DNA of 15,337 nt, from NCBI GenBank assembly GCA_964517315.1, contig CAZFCJ010000081.1, positions 1-15,337 on the forward strand, read 5' to 3'. The position numbers and the translations under genes were made by a program. Below, piece by piece: positions 14,180-15,337 of the stretch. Each line of letters starts with the position of its first letter. The first letter of the stretch is position 1. The stretch is from DASWJQ01 sp964517315 (GTDB lineage Bacteria; Chloroflexota; Anaerolineae; Anaerolineales; E44-bin32). The notes below the pieces were generated by a model that ran no database searches, was not told the origin of the DNA, and was given only the letters and a program-made list of their open reading frames with translations.

Positions 14180-14746
14180 ATGGGGAGAATAGTCGTAACA
14201 GAATTCGTCTCACTCGACGGGGTCATGGAGGCGCCCGGCGGAGGCGAAGATTTTGAATACGGAGGTTGGACGTTCGAAATTGAGCGCGGCGAGGAGGGCA
14301 ACCAATTCAAGGCCGACGAAACACTTCAATCGGACGCCCTGCTGCTCGGACGTGTGACCTACCAAGGCTTCGCGGATGCCTGGCCATCCCGCACTGGTGA
14401 ATTCGCGGACAAATTTAACAGCATGCCCAAGTTCGTTGTCTCGACTACGCTCAAAGATCCCGAGTGGAATAATTCGACAGTCCTGCACGGCGACATCGTT
14501 GACGAGGTTTCGAAACTGAAGCAAGAGATTGACGGCGACATCGTAGTTCACGGGAGCGCCAGTCTGGTGCAAACGCTCATCGAGAACGATCTGGCCGACG
14601 AGCTGCGATTGATGGTCTTCCCGGTCATCCTTGGGAAAGGGAGGCGGCTTTTTGGAGCCACGACGACAAAAAAGCCCCTCCAGCTTGTTGACTCACGGAC
14701 CGTTGGTGCCGGCGTTGCGATTCTTATTTACCGGCCCGCCGGCTAG
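14180..14746 (+). CDS. RibD C-terminal/dihydrofolate-reductase-like family protein
   Basis: A 188-residue NADPH-dependent reductase-like protein. It starts RIVVTEFVSLDGVMEAPGGG, has the middle LLLGRVTYQGFADAWP, the nucleotide-site-like IVVHGSASLVQTLIENDLAD and the ending LMVFPVILGKGRRLFG, all typical of the stand-alone RibD_C/YyaP-type family. The true substrate of these proteins is usually unknown. The ATG at 14180 has AAGGAGGG five bases upstream; the frame is open back to 14105. A broken relative follows 90 bases later. Confidence 0.93.
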   Translation: MGRIVVTEFVSLDGVMEAPGGGEDFEYGGWTFEIERGEEGNQFKADETLQSDALLLGRVTYQGFADAWPSRTGEFADKFNSMPKFVVSTTLKDPEWNNSTVLHGDIVDEVSKLKQEIDGDIVVHGSASLVQTLIENDLADELRLMVFPVILGKGRRLFGATTTKKPLQLVDSRTVGAGVAILIYRPAG

Positions 14747-14833
14747 CCCAAGGGCGCAAGCTCAGAACCGCCATGAGCTCTTGAGTAAGAGTCCCGCGTT
14801 CGATACGATCTTCTTTGCAGGAAGAGGCTCACC

Positions 14834-15165
14834 GTGGCCAACCTTGTCTACTCGGCCATCACGTCGCTCGACCGATAAAGGAGGACGAAGATGGCGGGTT
14901 CGAATGGGCCATACCGGACAAAGAGGTTCACGCCTTCATCAACGACCTCGAGCGCTCGGTCGGCACTTACTTCTACGGCCGCCGCATGGAAGAGACCATG
15001 GTCGGCTGGGAAACCGATTCCTTGCTGACCACTCGCCCGTTGTGCGAGACTTCCCCCACATCTGGCAAGCGGTCGACTAGATCGTGTATTCCACAACTAT
15101 TGAGGCGGTGTTCAGTACGACGACCACGATGGAGCGAGACTTCAATCCCGAAGCGGTCCGCAGGA
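14834..15165 (+). pseudogene. Broken second RibD/DHFR-like gene
   Basis: Family sequence is spread over three frames. From GTG 14834, MANLVYSAITSLD ends in TAA at 14876-14878. Another frame continues from about 14881 with EDEDGGFEWAIPDKEVHAFI and YFYGRRMEETMVGWE. A third frame from 15024 has ADHSPVVRDFPHIWQAVD, then TAG (15078-15080), then IVYSTTIEAV and ERDFNPEAVRR. So there are at least two frameshifts and one nonsense codon where the family has Lys. The sequence stops matching exactly where repeat copy C begins, so the 3' part was removed or replaced by the repeat. Confidence 0.8.
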
Positions 15166-15337
15166 GCTCATGGTCCGGGGGTGGCCGGACCTAATCGCGA
15201 TCGACCCTTGTTAGCTGCCCCGTCATCCAAAGAAGCGCCCTCACGGGCGCTTCTCGTCTTTCGAGGTAGCGGGGGCCGGATACTCTCCCGCGTCGCTGCG
15301 CTCGCGGGACCTGCGGCCGGCGACCTTCAGGTTACAC
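15152..15337 (-). repeat. Repeat copy C: tRNA 3' half split by a GC-rich hairpin
   Basis: It matches copy B from 15152 to about 15277. On the minus strand the tRNA-like piece reads GTGTAA-CCTGA-AGGTC-GCCGG and later TATCCGGC-CCCCGCT, so the T stem (GCCGG/CCGGC) is kept. In its loop the usual TTCGAA is replaced by about 34 bases containing the palindrome CCCGCG...CGCGGG. The anticodon position reads TGT, but the base before it is G and not T. The window ends inside the anticodon loop, so the 5' half cannot be judged. Confidence 0.6.
15231..15254 (-). terminator. Terminator-like hairpin of repeat C
   Basis: Ten-base-pair stem agaagcgccc / gggcgcttct with a four-base loop, equivalent to that of copy B. 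Loop and stem top differ by paired changes (ctcata versus ctcacg), consistent with selection on the hairpin. Confidence 0.55.

Noticed and set aside
1..15337. A changed genetic code in which TGA is a sense codon
   Set aside because: Many genes end properly at TGA (response regulator, Cys-rich protein, SHOCT genes, DUF1573), with coupled starts right there.

Overview
This is a GC-rich bacterial chromosomal window. TGA is used as an ordinary stop by many genes, ATGA/GTGA overlaps between genes are common, and Shine-Dalgarno sites are clear. The gene set (LuxR-type response regulator with HisKA_3 kinase, SHOCT membrane peptides, DUF1573 next to CcdA, RibD-like reductases, a short AraC protein next to a VOC protein) suggests a soil or sediment bacterium of the Chloroflexota or a similar high-GC lineage. 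That placement is inferred from gene style only.

Layout. 141-2485 (+): a two-component system. 2621-4019 (+): a small operon for a Cys-rich protein, a rhodanese lipoprotein and two SHOCT membrane peptides, closed by strong hairpins. 4110-5569 (-): a DUF1573 protein followed by a CcdA-family membrane protein that carries an in-frame TGA. 6336-8205 (-): an operon of heavy-metal-associated (HMA) protein, small membrane protein, second HMA protein and CcdA-family protein, behind a promoter with the 19-bp spacer typical of MerR-family control. 8412-10884 (-): PIG-L hydrolase, MFS transporter and a Cys-rich protein. 10885-15337: an accessory zone with an AraC/VOC pair, one intact RibD-like reductase, several broken genes, and three copies of a repeat carrying mosaic tRNA 3' halves.

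The main discovery is in the HMA/CcdA operon. The CcdA-family gene (6336-7184, minus) has an in-frame TGA exactly where the family has its second catalytic cysteine. Just downstream is a stem-loop with apical loop GGUCU, 18 nt after the TGA. As I recall it, the E. coli fdhF SECIS has the same loop at the same distance. I read this as a selenocysteine-containing CcdA-like thiol/disulfide membrane transporter under metal-responsive control. No selenocysteine machinery (selA, selB, selC, selD) lies in the window.

Working model (inference): the HMA proteins collect a soft metal ion, the MerR-type promoter senses it, and the Sec-CcdA moves electrons or the metal across the membrane. The neighbouring DUF1573/CcdA pair, rhodanese lipoprotein and Cys-rich proteins fit a wider theme of extracytoplasmic thiol and metal chemistry.
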